The notes: generated by a model from the sequence alone, not told the origin. A DNA stretch of 64,000 nucleotides from Undibacterium umbellatum (GCF_014284125.1 NZ_JACOFX010000002.1:248001-312000), one strand, 5' to 3'; numbered from the stretch's first letter, positions 14,700 through 24,286 are shown. Translations and numbers: made by a program.

Positions 14700-17651
14700 A
14701 TGAGTAAAGATCAAGACCCCATTCCACCATGCTTTGACCAGGCCAATCAGGCACCTGAGCGCCTGACCGAGATGTTCGTCGGAATAGCGCAAGAAAATCG
14801 CATCAAGCTGGGCCAGCGACCGGCAGAGCGTGCGGTGTTCCGCAAATTACATGGAGTGGCCAGCGCCAGGCTGGTCATGGAAAAGAAAATACCCGCCAAA
14901 CTCAAAGTCGGTGTTTTTGCCCATGACAGTTTGGATGCCTGGGTCAGGTTTTCAAGCGACACTACGCCGACTTCGCCGGACCTGTATTCAACTCTGGGCA
15001 TAGGCATCAAACTGTTTGGCGTGCCTGGCCCCAAGGCGCTTGGTGATGATGGCGATACGGCTGATTTCATCATGCAAAACTTTCCTATTTTCTTTGTCGA
15101 TAATGCCAAGGAGATGGTGGAGTTTACTTATGCCGGTGTGGTTGCACAGGATTATCCCGGTTACCTGAAAAAACATCCCAAGACAAAAAAAATACTGGAC
15201 CAGATGGAAAAAGTCGAGGGCAGCACCCTGACCACGACTTACTGGGCCATCCTGCCTTTCCATGCAGGGAAAAATGACTATGTCAAATACCGCCTGGAGC
15301 CAGTGACACCGCCAGAGAATGTGCCAAATGATGAACGCGATTATCTGGCAGTCGATATGTGCAATCGCCTGGCCAAGCGTGAGTATCAATTCCGTTTCAT
15401 GGTACAACTGCGTACCAATCCCAAGACCATGCCGCTGGATGAAGCAACGGTGGAATGGCCGGAATCTGAAAGCCCTTTCATCCATGTCGCAACGTTGATC
15501 TTGCCGCAGCAAGATATCAGCGTGCGTGGTCAGTCTGAATATGGACAGGGCCTGGCCTTCAATATCTGGCGCGTGCCGCCTGTGCAAGCACCGGTAGGTT
15601 CTATCGCTGAGGCGCGCAAAGTCGTGTATGCAGCAGGTGCAGATGCCAGACATGAAGCCAATGGTCAGAGTTTGCAAGACCCGCGTGAGCCACGCACCCC
15701 AACTGCGGGCTGCCCCTTTCACGCAGCAGCGCAGGCAAAAGCAGAACCCGTAGTCAAAGATACCTGCATCGTCAAGGCTGTAATTTACCCCTCCATAGGC
15801 GTTGCGCGTGTAGGCAGCAGTGAGAAGGAATGGTTTTTGGGGCCTGAAGTGCCTTACCCAAAACCAGAGGACCCAGGCTATTATCGCGACGCCCACAAAA
15901 AACTCAAGCGCCAGGGTGCCAGGTTCCGCGTATATGGCGTGAATGCCAAGGGAGAGATCGTCAAGGAGCTCAATGCCGATAATGCCAAGGTAGAGTGGCA
16001 GGTACAATTGGCCAATACCAAGTCAGCCTGGTATGGTTTTCAACTGGCGCTGGATATTCCTGAAGCAGCATCGGCACCTCCAAGCACCTTGCGTAATGCT
16101 GTCGTCACCGACAGGGATATGCTGTCAATCACGCCCAAGCAAAGAAAAGTCAGCGGCAAAAAAGCCAAGCCTCAGCGCTTTGATGATGGCAAGTTCATGG
16201 GCGAGCCTGTGTATCTGGGGGAGGCATTTACTGATAAGCAAGGTCGTCTGATTGTGCTGGGTGGTCATGGCGTTTCCGCCTCCTATGACAACAGCCGCGC
16301 CATCACCTTCGCCAATAATGAAGGCTGGCATGACGACACTTCTGATGGCCCCATCAATGCCAAGGTCGTCTATGAAGGGCTGGAGCTGATGGTGGAGCCA
16401 GCTTGGGTCGTCGTTGCACCACCCAATTATGCGCCGCAGAGAAAATCAGTGCGAACCATGTGGGACTTGATGCGCGACGTTGCCATCACCGCTGGTACTT
16501 TGCCTAAGCCAAAACGCCCCAGCTTCACCTTCGACATCCTGCCCCTGTTTGAACGTCTGAATGGTTTGCAGTGGGTGAATGCCGGTTTCTCGGCAGGCTT
16601 TGGCTGGAAGGGCGCTATCGATCTGACCAGTGCTGATGCGCTGTCGCGCCTGGCCAGCAACAACACAGCCTATGTAGAATTGCGCCGTACCATCGCCAAC
16701 CAGTTCCGCAACTATGAAGTTGATGCCTGGTCACCCAAGCCCTGGCCATGGTTGTATGGCGATGCCATGGCGATACCCGCTACGCAAACGCCAAGGCAAA
16801 ATGCCTCGCTGACGGCAACCCAGCTGGCGATGCTGATGGAGTGGGCAGAAGGTAATTTTGTTGAAGACTTTGACCCAGAGCGCAAACATGCGACAAGCAT
16901 AGATGAAGTGCCATTAGAGCAGCAGGGCGATACTCTGACACAGGCAGCGCTGGATTTTTGCCTGGCTGATGCCTTCCATCCCGGTTGCGAAATGACCTGG
17001 CCAGTACGTGCCAGCACCATGTATATGGCACCTTTCCGCTTTGCCCATGCGCTCGATGGCTGGATTGCACCTGGCCTGGGTGAGATACTGACCAGCGATG
17101 GCGTCACCATACCAAACGGCCCCTTGTACGGCCAGCAGGCTGGCGGCATTACCCGCTGGATGGCAGTGCCATGGCAGACAGATACGGCAAGCTGCCGCTC
17201 GGGTTACGATAAGTCTTACGACCCTTATGTACCCAGCTTCTGGCCAGCCCGCGTGCCTAACCAGGTCCTGACCAAGCAAAACTATGACGTCGTCATGGAT
17301 GAGAAAAAGCCGCTAGGTGAAAGGCTGGCCGCATTTGCCAACCGTGCCTCGTGGATCAATCCATTGGGCAGCACCAGCTATACCGACCAGATCAATAATA
17401 TGATCCATCATTTTGATCATCTTGGTGTGGTGGAGGTGCATCCCGGTCCGAGTGATCATCAACACTTTCCTGCTGAACTTGAAGTGGAAGATCAGCATAT
17501 TCCTATCGCCGATATGCCAGCGCCCAATGCCAAACATGCGCAACATGATGAATATGCCAGGGTAGGTGCGGCAGAGGTAGTGAATGCTGAATCTGTCGAT
17601 ATCATGACGATAGAAAAAGTACGTCGCTTCCCACGGGGTCTGCATCGTTAA
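14700..17651 (+). CDS. Fusion of a catalase-like haem domain to a LodA/GoxA-type quinone-cofactor amino-acid oxidase
   Basis: 983-aa two-part protein. Residues 1-335 read as the small catalase-like family: H51 in KLHGVASARL at the distal-His position, WVRFSSD, ADFIMQNFPIFFVDNA, and an ARKVVYAAG stretch where the proximal Tyr is expected. After a GCPFHAAAQA-type linker (about 340-355), residues 360-960 are LodA-like, starting YPSIGVARVGSSEKEWFLGPE. FHPGCEMTWPVR holds C763, and GITRWMAVPWQTDT holds W825, 62 residues later. This spacing and context match the Cys-Trp pair that forms cysteine tryptophylquinone in LodA. LodA-type enzymes oxidise amino acids and release H2O2, which the catalase-like part could remove. 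There is no obvious signal peptide. The ATG follows GGGAGA. A LodB-like partner begins 2 bp downstream. Confidence 0.88.
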   Translation: MSKDQDPIPPCFDQANQAPERLTEMFVGIAQENRIKLGQRPAERAVFRKLHGVASARLVMEKKIPAKLKVGVFAHDSLDAWVRFSSDTTPTSPDLYSTLGIGIKLFGVPGPKALGDDGDTADFIMQNFPIFFVDNAKEMVEFTYAGVVAQDYPGYLKKHPKTKKILDQMEKVEGSTLTTTYWAILPFHAGKNDYVKYRLEPVTPPENVPNDERDYLAVDMCNRLAKREYQFRFMVQLRTNPKTMPLDEATVEWPESESPFIHVATLILPQQDISVRGQSEYGQGLAFNIWRVPPVQAPVGSIAEARKVVYAAGADARHEANGQSLQDPREPRTPTAGCPFHAAAQAKAEPVVKDTCIVKAVIYPSIGVARVGSSEKEWFLGPEVPYPKPEDPGYYRDAHKKLKRQGARFRVYGVNAKGEIVKELNADNAKVEWQVQLANTKSAWYGFQLALDIPEAASAPPSTLRNAVVTDRDMLSITPKQRKVSGKKAKPQRFDDGKFMGEPVYLGEAFTDKQGRLIVLGGHGVSASYDNSRAITFANNEGWHDDTSDGPINAKVVYEGLELMVEPAWVVVAPPNYAPQRKSVRTMWDLMRDVAITAGTLPKPKRPSFTFDILPLFERLNGLQWVNAGFSAGFGWKGAIDLTSADALSRLASNNTAYVELRRTIANQFRNYEVDAWSPKPWPWLYGDAMAIPATQTPRQNASLTATQLAMLMEWAEGNFVEDFDPERKHATSIDEVPLEQQGDTLTQAALDFCLADAFHPGCEMTWPVRASTMYMAPFRFAHALDGWIAPGLGEILTSDGVTIPNGPLYGQQAGGITRWMAVPWQTDTASCRSGYDKSYDPYVPSFWPARVPNQVLTKQNYDVVMDEKKPLGERLAAFANRASWINPLGSTSYTDQINNMIHHFDHLGVVEVHPGPSDHQHFPAELEVEDQHIPIADMPAPNAKHAQHDEYARVGAAEVVNAESVDIMTIEKVRRFPRGLHR

Positions 17652-17653
17652 AC

Positions 17654-18745
17654 ATGGAAACGCTGCATGTAGATGCATTGGTACTAGGGGCAGGGCCTGC
17701 GGGCTCTGCCTTTGCCTTGAACCTGGCACCGTTTCAAAAAGTGGTCATGCTGGAAGCATCGCCGCCAGCAGCCATGCGCATAGGTGAATCCCTGCCAGCC
17801 GCAACCGGAAAGCTGCTGGCTGACATGGGCTTATACGAAGCGTTTTTGCAGCAAGGCCATCAGCCTGCACATCTGAATATCAGTCACTGGGGCAGTGATA
17901 TGGCGACCGAGCAAGATGCCATGCGCAATCTCGATGGTCATGGCTGGTATCTGGATCGTCACCGTTTTGATTGCTGGCTGCAGGATGTCGCGCAAGAACG
18001 TGGTGCGGCTTTGCTGAGGCAAAGCAAACTGCTGTCTTTTGCACCTGCAAAAAGCAATCCAGAATATTGGGATGTAGTAATCTCCGTACAGGGCAAGATG
18101 GTGCAGGTAGAAACCAAAATGCTGATCGATGCCAGCGGCAGAAAATCACTGTTGACGCGGCAACTAGGCATTGCCCGTAAAGCGACGGATAAACTGGTGT
18201 GCAGCTGGCTGGTGGGCAAGGATACTGATCCTAGCGCAGGCTCCAGCCACATCAGTGCCGAAGCTGGAGGCTGGTGGTATAGCTCATCCCTGCCAGGGCA
18301 GGGCCGCATTGTGGCGTTTTATACCGATGCCGATTTGCCAGAAGCGAATGCCTGCAATCATCAGCAAGGGCTATTGCAGCGATTGAAGCGGAATACGCAA
18401 TTGTCTGCCTGTCTTGATGAACATGGTTTTGTACCAGGACAGCAGCATGGATATTGTGCTGCCCACACTGCAGCGCTGGAGCAGTTTGCTGGGCCCAACT
18501 GGCTGGCAGTTGGTGATGCTGCGCTAAGCTTTGACCCTCTGTCTTCACAAGGTATTTTCAATGCCTTGTACACAGGCCTGGCAGCGGCGGAAGCGGCGTC
18601 TCATTATGACGCAGACGCGCAAGCTGCTTATGTGGCTGAGCTAGCTTCGATAAAAGCGGCATATCTGCATCATTTGAATATTTGGTACCAGCAGGAGCAA
18701 CGCTGGGCAGATCAATCGTTTTGGCAACGGCGGGTTGCTTCTTGA
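17654..18745 (+). CDS. LodB-like FAD-dependent oxidoreductase
   Basis: 363-aa flavoprotein of the tryptophan-halogenase/geranylgeranyl-reductase-like group. The dinucleotide motif is GAGPAGS at residues 12-18, RIGESLPA follows, and WLAVGDAALSFDPLSSQGIFNAL is the second FAD motif. The gene starts 2 bp after the stop of the fusion oxidase. In LodA/LodB and GoxA/GoxB systems the flavoprotein is needed to mature the tryptophylquinone, so that is its inferred job here. Confidence 0.88.
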   Translation: METLHVDALVLGAGPAGSAFALNLAPFQKVVMLEASPPAAMRIGESLPAATGKLLADMGLYEAFLQQGHQPAHLNISHWGSDMATEQDAMRNLDGHGWYLDRHRFDCWLQDVAQERGAALLRQSKLLSFAPAKSNPEYWDVVISVQGKMVQVETKMLIDASGRKSLLTRQLGIARKATDKLVCSWLVGKDTDPSAGSSHISAEAGGWWYSSSLPGQGRIVAFYTDADLPEANACNHQQGLLQRLKRNTQLSACLDEHGFVPGQQHGYCAAHTAALEQFAGPNWLAVGDAALSFDPLSSQGIFNALYTGLAAAEAASHYDADAQAAYVAELASIKAAYLHHLNIWYQQEQRWADQSFWQRRVAS

Positions 18746-18752
18746 ATTTACT

Positions 18753-18777
18753 GCCTCTGGTTTGCCAGACCAGAGGC
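18753..18777. terminator. Hairpin between convergent lodB-like and cystathionine lyase genes
   Basis: GCCTCTGGT at 18753-18761 pairs perfectly with ACCAGAGGC at 18769-18777 (9 bp, 7-base loop), followed by TTTAGTT on the plus strand. It sits between two convergent stop codons. Confidence 0.6.
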
Positions 18778-18794
18778 TTTAGTTCAACACTACA

Positions 18795-19988
18795 TCAAAC
18801 CGCATTCAGCGCAGACTGCAAATCCTGCCTCAAATCTTCCACATCTTCTATGCCTACCGACAGGCGTATGAATGAATCAGTGATACCCAGCTTGGCTCTT
18901 TGTTCTGCCGGGATCGTTGCATGCGTCATGATGGCCGGATGTTCTATCAGGCTCTCGACACCGCCCAGGCTTTCGGCCAGGGCGAATACTTCGCAACGTT
19001 CCAGGAAGCGGCGTGCGCCTGCCAGGTCGGTATCAAGTTCTATCGAAATAATCCCACCAAAGCCATCCATCTGTTGCTTGGCCAGTTCATGTTGCGGGTG
19101 GCTTTCCAGACCTGGATAATACACTTTCCTGACCTTGGGCTGCTGTTCCAGCCAGCGTGCCAGATCCAGGCCATTCGAGTTATGACGTTCGACACGGATA
19201 TTGAGTGTCTTGATACCACGCAAGGCGAGGAAGCTATCGAAGGGGCTGGCTATTGCACCAACGGAATTTTGCAAGAAGCCCAGACGCTCACGCCAATCAG
19301 CCTGATGGGCTTCGCCGCCAACGATGGCAATACCACCGATGATATCGGAGTGCCCATTCAGGTATTTGGTCATCGAATGCACGACAATATCAAAACCCAG
19401 TTCCAGTGGACGTTGTACCTTGGGGCTGGCAAAAGTATTGTCAGCTACGGCGATGATGTTGTGCTCGCGGCAGATCTTGGCGATGGCGCGCAGGTCTGCC
19501 AGTTTCAGCATGGGGTTAGTGGGTGTTTCTACCCACAGCATCTTGGTGTCTGGGCGTATCGCGGCCAGCACTTCTTCTGGCTTGGTCATGTCCACGTAGG
19601 TGAATTGCAAGCCAGCACTGCGTTTGCGCACGCGTTCAAACAGGCGATAGCTACCGCCATACATATCATCACCGGCGATGATGTGGGCACCGCTATCAAC
19701 GATTTCCAGCACAGTGGCAATCGCTGCCAAGCCAGAAGCAAAGGCAAATGCCTGCGCGCCGCCTTCCAGGTCAGCTACTACACGTTCCAGCGCCCAGCGG
19801 GTGGGATTGTGTGAGCGGCCATAGTCCAGGCCCTTGTGTACGCCTGGGCTCTCCTGCACGAAGGTAGATGTTGCATAGATGGGTGGCATGATGGCACCCG
19901 TGGTCGGGTCGGGGAACTGCCCGGCGTGGATGACACGCGTGCCAAAGGCTTGCGGATGGGTAGGCTTCTTGTATTCGGGATAGCTCAT
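18795..19988 (-). CDS. Cystathionine gamma-lyase/gamma-synthase family PLP enzyme
   Basis: 397-aa Cys/Met-metabolism PLP enzyme. The PLP lysine is K208 in HSMTKYLNGHSD; YGRSHNPTRWALE near residue 57, FASGLAAIATVL near 84 and VETPTNPMLKL near 153 are family signatures. It overlaps the upstream cystathionine beta-synthase gene by 4 bp (ATGA), so the pair most likely works as reverse transsulfuration: homocysteine plus serine to cystathionine, then to cysteine. Gamma-lyase is favoured over gamma-synthase by this context. Confidence 0.9.
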   Translation of the reverse strand: MSYPEYKKPTHPQAFGTRVIHAGQFPDPTTGAIMPPIYATSTFVQESPGVHKGLDYGRSHNPTRWALERVVADLEGGAQAFAFASGLAAIATVLEIVDSGAHIIAGDDMYGGSYRLFERVRKRSAGLQFTYVDMTKPEEVLAAIRPDTKMLWVETPTNPMLKLADLRAIAKICREHNIIAVADNTFASPKVQRPLELGFDIVVHSMTKYLNGHSDIIGGIAIVGGEAHQADWRERLGFLQNSVGAIASPFDSFLALRGIKTLNIRVERHNSNGLDLARWLEQQPKVRKVYYPGLESHPQHELAKQQMDGFGGIISIELDTDLAGARRFLERCEVFALAESLGGVESLIEHPAIMTHATIPAEQRAKLGITDSFIRLSVGIEDVEDLRQDLQSALNAV

Positions 19989-21370
19989 GAAAGTGTCCTG
20001 CGCATATGGTTGAGGAGATCAAAGCGGGTAATCAGGCCATAAAACTGCTTTTCCGGTTTGTTGGCTGCAATGATGGCGACCAGGCCGCTGTCCAGTGTTG
20101 CGCGTAATGCAGTGAGGCTGGCATCCGGTGCCAGGGTTTCTATCTGGCTGGTCATGGTGTCTTCTACGGCACTGCGGAAGAGGCTGGCATCGGCAGATAC
20201 TTTCAACAGGAGGTCTGATTCATCAATGATACCGATAATCGCGCCATCGCGTATGACCGGCAGTTGCGAGATATCAGCACTGCGCATACGGTTGAACGCT
20301 ACCATCAGGGTGTCACTGGCATTCACGCTGATGACGCCGCCTTCATCAAAGCGGCGGCTGATGATGTCCCGCAGATCATTGTAGTTTTTACGCTTGAGCA
20401 AACCCTGGTCCGTCATCCAGTTGTCGTTATACACTTTGGACAGATAGCGTGTGCCAGTATCGCAGACAAAGGTGACGACGCGCTTGGGCGTGGTCTGGGC
20501 TCGGCAGTAGCGCAGGGCGGCAGCGAGCAGGGTCCCGGTTGAAGAACCGGCCAGAATGCCTTCTGCACGCAGCAGTTCACGTGCGGTACCAAAGCTTTCA
20601 GCATCATCGATGGTGTAGGCATGCTTGACCGAAGTGAAGTCGGCGATGCCTGGGATGAAGTCTTCACCTATACCTTCGACCGCCCAGGAGCCGCTGACTT
20701 CATTAACATAGCCTGTCTCTATGTACTCTGCCAGTATCGAGCCTTTTGGGTCGGCCAGCACAAATTCCAACTCAGGTCGCACCTTGTTGAAATAACGTGT
20801 CAGGCCCGTCAGCGTGCCGGCAGAACCGACGCCAACGACGATGGCATCGACTTTGTGGTCAGTCTGCGCCCAGATTTCCGGACCTGTCGTGGTTTCATGC
20901 GCGAGTGGGTTGGCTGGATTATTGAACTGGTCAGCAAAGAAGGAACCGGGAATTTCGCTGGCCAGGCGAGCCGCATAGTCCTGGTAATACTCGGGGTGAC
21001 CCTTGCCTACATCAGAGCGGGTGATGTGGACTTCTGCACCCATGGCTTTCAGATGCAGGATTTTTTCTGTGGACATCTTGTCTGGTACGACCAGCACCAC
21101 GCGATAACCCTTGGCGCGCGCCACCAGTGCCAGGCCCAAACCAGTATTCCCAGCCGTTGCCTCGATTACGGTGCCGCTAGCTTGCAGGCGGCCTTCGCGT
21201 TCTGCTGTTTCTATCATTGACCTGCCTATGCGGTCCTTGATGGAGCCGCCTGGGTTTTGTGATTCCAGTTTGAGGAATAATTCACATAGCCCTGTGTCAA
21301 AGCGGGTAACCTTGACCATAGGCGTATTGCCAATCAGCGCAAGTACTGCGGGATCAGTTTGTTTTGTCAT
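19985..21370 (-). CDS. Cystathionine beta-synthase with C-terminal CBS domains
   Basis: 461-aa fold-type II PLP enzyme. N-terminal motifs are LIGNTPMVKV and SQNPGGSIKDRIG, the latter with PLP lysine K45; ATAGNTGLGLALVA and GSSTGTLLAAAL bind PLP phosphate and substrate. A pair of CBS motifs follows from about residue 335 (MVAFNRMRSADISQLPVIRDGAIIGIIDESDLL split in two). Bacterial O-acetylserine sulfhydrylases lack this regulatory part. The ATG at 21370 follows CCAGGAG; the upstream in-frame ATG does not. It forms an operon with the gamma-lyase gene. Confidence 0.9.
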   Translation of the reverse strand: MTKQTDPAVLALIGNTPMVKVTRFDTGLCELFLKLESQNPGGSIKDRIGRSMIETAEREGRLQASGTVIEATAGNTGLGLALVARAKGYRVVLVVPDKMSTEKILHLKAMGAEVHITRSDVGKGHPEYYQDYAARLASEIPGSFFADQFNNPANPLAHETTTGPEIWAQTDHKVDAIVVGVGSAGTLTGLTRYFNKVRPELEFVLADPKGSILAEYIETGYVNEVSGSWAVEGIGEDFIPGIADFTSVKHAYTIDDAESFGTARELLRAEGILAGSSTGTLLAAALRYCRAQTTPKRVVTFVCDTGTRYLSKVYNDNWMTDQGLLKRKNYNDLRDIISRRFDEGGVISVNASDTLMVAFNRMRSADISQLPVIRDGAIIGIIDESDLLLKVSADASLFRSAVEDTMTSQIETLAPDASLTALRATLDSGLVAIIAANKPEKQFYGLITRFDLLNHMRRTLS

Positions 21371-21764
21371 CTTAGTGTGCTCCTGGGTGCATACAATATG
21401 TTGCGACAGGTTTAGCATTTGTTTATGAGGCAGCTATGCTAGCGATTTCATCTCCTGAGACTAAGGAATTTTTCCGACTAAGAATAGTTGGAAAATAATT
21501 TACTTGCATTTGGGTAATGCTATTTTGAGGTCAAAGTGGCAAGTATGGGGGGAGTATAGCTATAGTTTGGCAAATTGCTGGGGTATATGCGGTTTGCTTA
21601 TATCAAAGCCTTGAGTATTTGTATTTGGCGTAGATTCTTTATTGAGGCACTGAGGATTTACTGTAGTTTTATGTTATTCGTCAAATCGCTCTGATATGAA
21701 GTTGGAGGGTGTCTGGCTTTGGTGGGTGGATTGATCAGTGCATAACGGCAATCTATATAACGTC

Positions 21765-21789
21765 ATTCCAGCGTGTTTTTGGCTGGAAT
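21765..21789. repeat. Short palindromic REP-like unit
   Basis: ATTCCAGC at 21765-21772 and GCTGGAAT at 21782-21789 form 8-bp arms, within CGTCATTCCAGC and GCTGGAATCCAGTGGCG. This resembles the widespread proteobacterial intergenic palindrome of the form ATTCCxGC ... GCxGGAATCCAG. Only one copy was noticed in this window. Confidence 0.55.
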
Positions 21790-21984
21790 CCAGTGGCGTT
21801 ATTAGTGTACCGAGAGGTCTATAAATTTCAGGCTTGAGGGAGTTTATGGATTAGATTTTTAAAATCCGCATTCGTAATTTACGATTGCAGGCCGGTGGTA
21901 GACCGGCAGCTACACACCTTTTTGCTTCGCCAAAAAGTTGTGCCAAAAAGGCGACCCAGGCGTCGCTGCCCCTGCGGGGTTCCC

Positions 21985-22073
21985 TTTGCTGCATGACAAA
22001 AAATGGGAAAGTCCGAAAACTCGCTACGCTCAAACATCGGACTTTCTATTTCCATTTTCTGTCATGCAGCAAA
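21985..22073. repeat. Long imperfect hairpin element
   Basis: The arm at 21985-22016 is complementary to 22037-22073 apart from a 5-base bulge and one or two mismatches: TTTGCTGCATGACA pairs with TGTCATGCAGCAAA at the outer ends and GTCCGA with TCGGAC at the inner ends. The loop (22017-22036) is about 20 bases. Such a stem could be an intergenic mobile repeat or an RNA structure. No second copy was seen in the window. Confidence 0.7.
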
Positions 22074-22108
22074 GGCATCGACACATGGGAACTGCGAACT
22101 TCAAAAGC

Positions 22109-22140
22109 AACCGCAACACCAGGATCAACCGCAACACCAG
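22109..22140. repeat. Two direct copies of a 14-base unit
   Basis: AACCGCAACACCAG occurs at 22109-22122 and again at 22127-22140 (period 18). It lies just after the long hairpin and may belong to the same intergenic repeat region. Confidence 0.6.
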
Positions 22141-22333
22141 CGCGACCTTGATTTATATTTCTTTGATACTGGTGAAGAGTCTATATAAAATGAATTTGTT
22201 CGCAGTATCCAAAGCCCGCAAAAATAAATGCCGCGCAAGGCGGCATTGAAAGTGGGGGACTTGTTACGTTAAAGCGTGAACGGTTGGGACGAGCCGCCTT
22301 TATTTTATTGTGTGCTGCGTGTCAGTTTTCTGT

Positions 22334-23656
22334 TTATCCTTCTTTTTGATGAAAGGGGGCAAACCAGCATACCGCAAATGAGGGGATGGTGGCCAGCATG
22401 ACGAAGATGAAATAATTTGTATACCCCAGCAATTGCTGCAGGTGGCCACTGATGACGCCGGTAACCATCATGCACAGACCCATAAGACCGGTTCCAAAGG
22501 CGTAGTGTGTTGTCGTGTATTTGCCGGGCGCGAGTTGCTGCATCAGGTAAATCATGAAGCCGACTGAGCCGAAGCCAAAGAAGAATTTTTCGATAGCAAC
22601 ACCAGCGGTGATCAGCCACAGGCTTTCAGGCTGGAAGATGCTCATCACCAAAAAGCTGGCATTCGGGATGTTCACTGCACAGCAGAGTATGAACAAGGTG
22701 GGCTGCAAACCACGCTTGGCGACAAACCAGCCACCGAGCAAGGAACCAAGCAGGACTGCGATCAGGCCGTATGTACCATAGGTCAGACCCAGCATTTCAT
22801 TGGATAGACCCAGGCCACCTTTGCTGATGGGATCGACCATGAAGAAGGGGCCGATTTTTTCAAGGAAACCTATGCTGAGACGGAACAGAAAGGCAAAAGC
22901 GATCATCAGCCAGACATCAGGTTTCTGGAAGAAAGTAGTAAAAGAATCGCGCAAGATGAATAAGGCATCATTCACATTCGCAGGAGTGTTTTCCGCTTTC
23001 GCGCCATCAGGCATGGTGCGTAAATGCCAGGCCGTCATGAGGGCGATGATACCTGCCACGATCAGGAAAATCACGCGCCAGGCATCCATCCAGTCGGCAC
23101 CGAACACCTTGGGGTCATGATGAAAGACGTCGGTATGCAATTTGCCACTCAAATAGACCAGGCCACCAGCCGCAACAATGGGACCTATATTCCAGCTAAG
23201 ACTCTGGATGCCACAATACAGCGACTGTGTCTTGCTATCGAGCGAGGTGACATACACGCCATCAGCAGCGATATCCATCGTTGCACCAAGGAATGAAATA
23301 ACGCAGAACAGACTCATCAGTATCAGCATGTAGTTCGGCAAGGACATGACCAGGGCGACACCGACAAAACCGACGGCAATGATCAACTGCGTGCAAATGA
23401 CAAAGAATTTCTTGGTCTTGTACATTTCCACAAAAGAAGCGAACAAGGGTTTGATGGTGTAAGCGAGGATAAGGTAACTCGCATATTCAGCGGCCTTGCC
23501 GTTATCCATGCCCATGTTCTTGAACATGATGGCGCTGACGTTGGTCAGCATCATATAAGCCAATGCCATCGTAAAGTAAGTCGTCGGCACCCAGAACAGA
23601 GGGGATTTCCTGGCCGGGTTTGCTGATGGGTTGGCGATTTCTGTTTCGGTAATCAT
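22334..23656 (-). CDS. MFS transporter (AmpG/sugar permease-like)
   Basis: 440-aa major facilitator protein with about twelve hydrophobic segments. Its N-terminal half resembles the AmpG-type branch (TTYFTMALAYMMLTNVSAIMF, GATMDIAADGVYV, with D-x-x-A-D-G in the fourth helix). Permeases of this type occur in TonB-receptor sugar loci of Xanthomonas and Caulobacter. A LacI-type operator lies upstream at 23879 and a GH1 enzyme is divergent, so it probably imports the disaccharide or its product across the inner membrane. The start at 23656 (MITETEIANP) is chosen over the ATG at 23704, but either is possible. Confidence 0.85.
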   Translation of the reverse strand: MITETEIANPSANPARKSPLFWVPTTYFTMALAYMMLTNVSAIMFKNMGMDNGKAAEYASYLILAYTIKPLFASFVEMYKTKKFFVICTQLIIAVGFVGVALVMSLPNYMLILMSLFCVISFLGATMDIAADGVYVTSLDSKTQSLYCGIQSLSWNIGPIVAAGGLVYLSGKLHTDVFHHDPKVFGADWMDAWRVIFLIVAGIIALMTAWHLRTMPDGAKAENTPANVNDALFILRDSFTTFFQKPDVWLMIAFAFLFRLSIGFLEKIGPFFMVDPISKGGLGLSNEMLGLTYGTYGLIAVLLGSLLGGWFVAKRGLQPTLFILCCAVNIPNASFLVMSIFQPESLWLITAGVAIEKFFFGFGSVGFMIYLMQQLAPGKYTTTHYAFGTGLMGLCMMVTGVISGHLQQLLGYTNYFIFVMLATIPSFAVCWFAPFHQKEG

Positions 23657-23878
23657 GGGCTGCACGCTTCTTTTCAAGTGGGCGGCACGCCTGCATGTCT
23701 TCATTATTGCATCGCCCCAATTGTTGCGTTGCATAGCTTATGACGCTTATTTGCAGGTCTGCTTATTCCAGCTCATCTTTGTAGATATGCTGACCAAGTT
23801 TTTCTCGCAAAAGAGCTGCGCAGGCTGTCTCGTTAATTGGTTTATTTGAGTTTTAATTCGAATCAGTACTCATTGTTA

Positions 23879-23892
23879 TGAAAACCTTTTCA
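23879..23892. promoter_or_regulatory. LacI-type operator, MFS side
   Basis: TGAAAACCTTTTCA is a near-palindrome (one central mismatch) matching the other sites of this locus. It lies 222 bp upstream of the permease start. Confidence 0.65.
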
Positions 23893-24272
23893 AGCGCAGA
23901 ATAGCATGAAAATAAAAAAGCGGAACACTTCATTAACAAAAAAATTTATGGGCATGTGGAGGATTTACGCAATGCTAGAGCATTTGAAGCCGGGAAAACA
24001 GCCGTGCTTGCTGGGAGAATTCTCCAGGAGTAAAGCTTTAGATGTTGAGTCGAAATCATGTTGAAAACGAGGCAAAGTCAGGGCCTGGCTTGAACTAGAT
24101 GATGCAATTGAATGAAACTCATTTCAGAATGAACTGTGAAGCAATATTGAAAATAACATTTGTGAGAAGCTTTGATTTTTCACGAAAGTCCAGAATCTCC
24201 CATTGCAAAAAGAAGTAAATTGAAAGTCGAAGACGTTGACAGCTTAAATGTGCGGTGATAAATTCCGGGATG

Positions 24273-24286
24273 TGAAAACGTTTTCA
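24273..24286. promoter_or_regulatory. LacI-type operator, perfect palindrome
   Basis: TGAAAACGTTTTCA is a perfect 14-bp palindrome with the central CG typical of LacI/GalR-family operators, about 260 bp upstream of the GH1 start. Confidence 0.75.

Larger units (their letters stand above)
21371..22333. other. Long non-coding region with repeat elements
   Basis: Nearly 1 kb without a credible gene between the cystathionine operon and the MFS permease. The first 300 bases are AT-rich. The second half holds a short palindromic repeat (21765-21789), a long imperfect hairpin (21985-22073) and a small direct repeat (22109-22140), listed separately. Short open frames here look like frame noise across the repeats. 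Confidence 0.7.

Noticed and set aside
14988..16007. 339-codon open frame antisense to the fusion oxidase gene
   Set aside because: The plus-strand frame has clear catalase-like and LodA-like sequence; the antisense translation shows no family signature or ribosome binding site.
22237..22300. AAGGCGGC and GCCGCCTT as a terminator for the MFS gene
   Set aside because: The 8-bp arms are 48 bases apart with no T-run after the stem on the minus strand, too loose to call.
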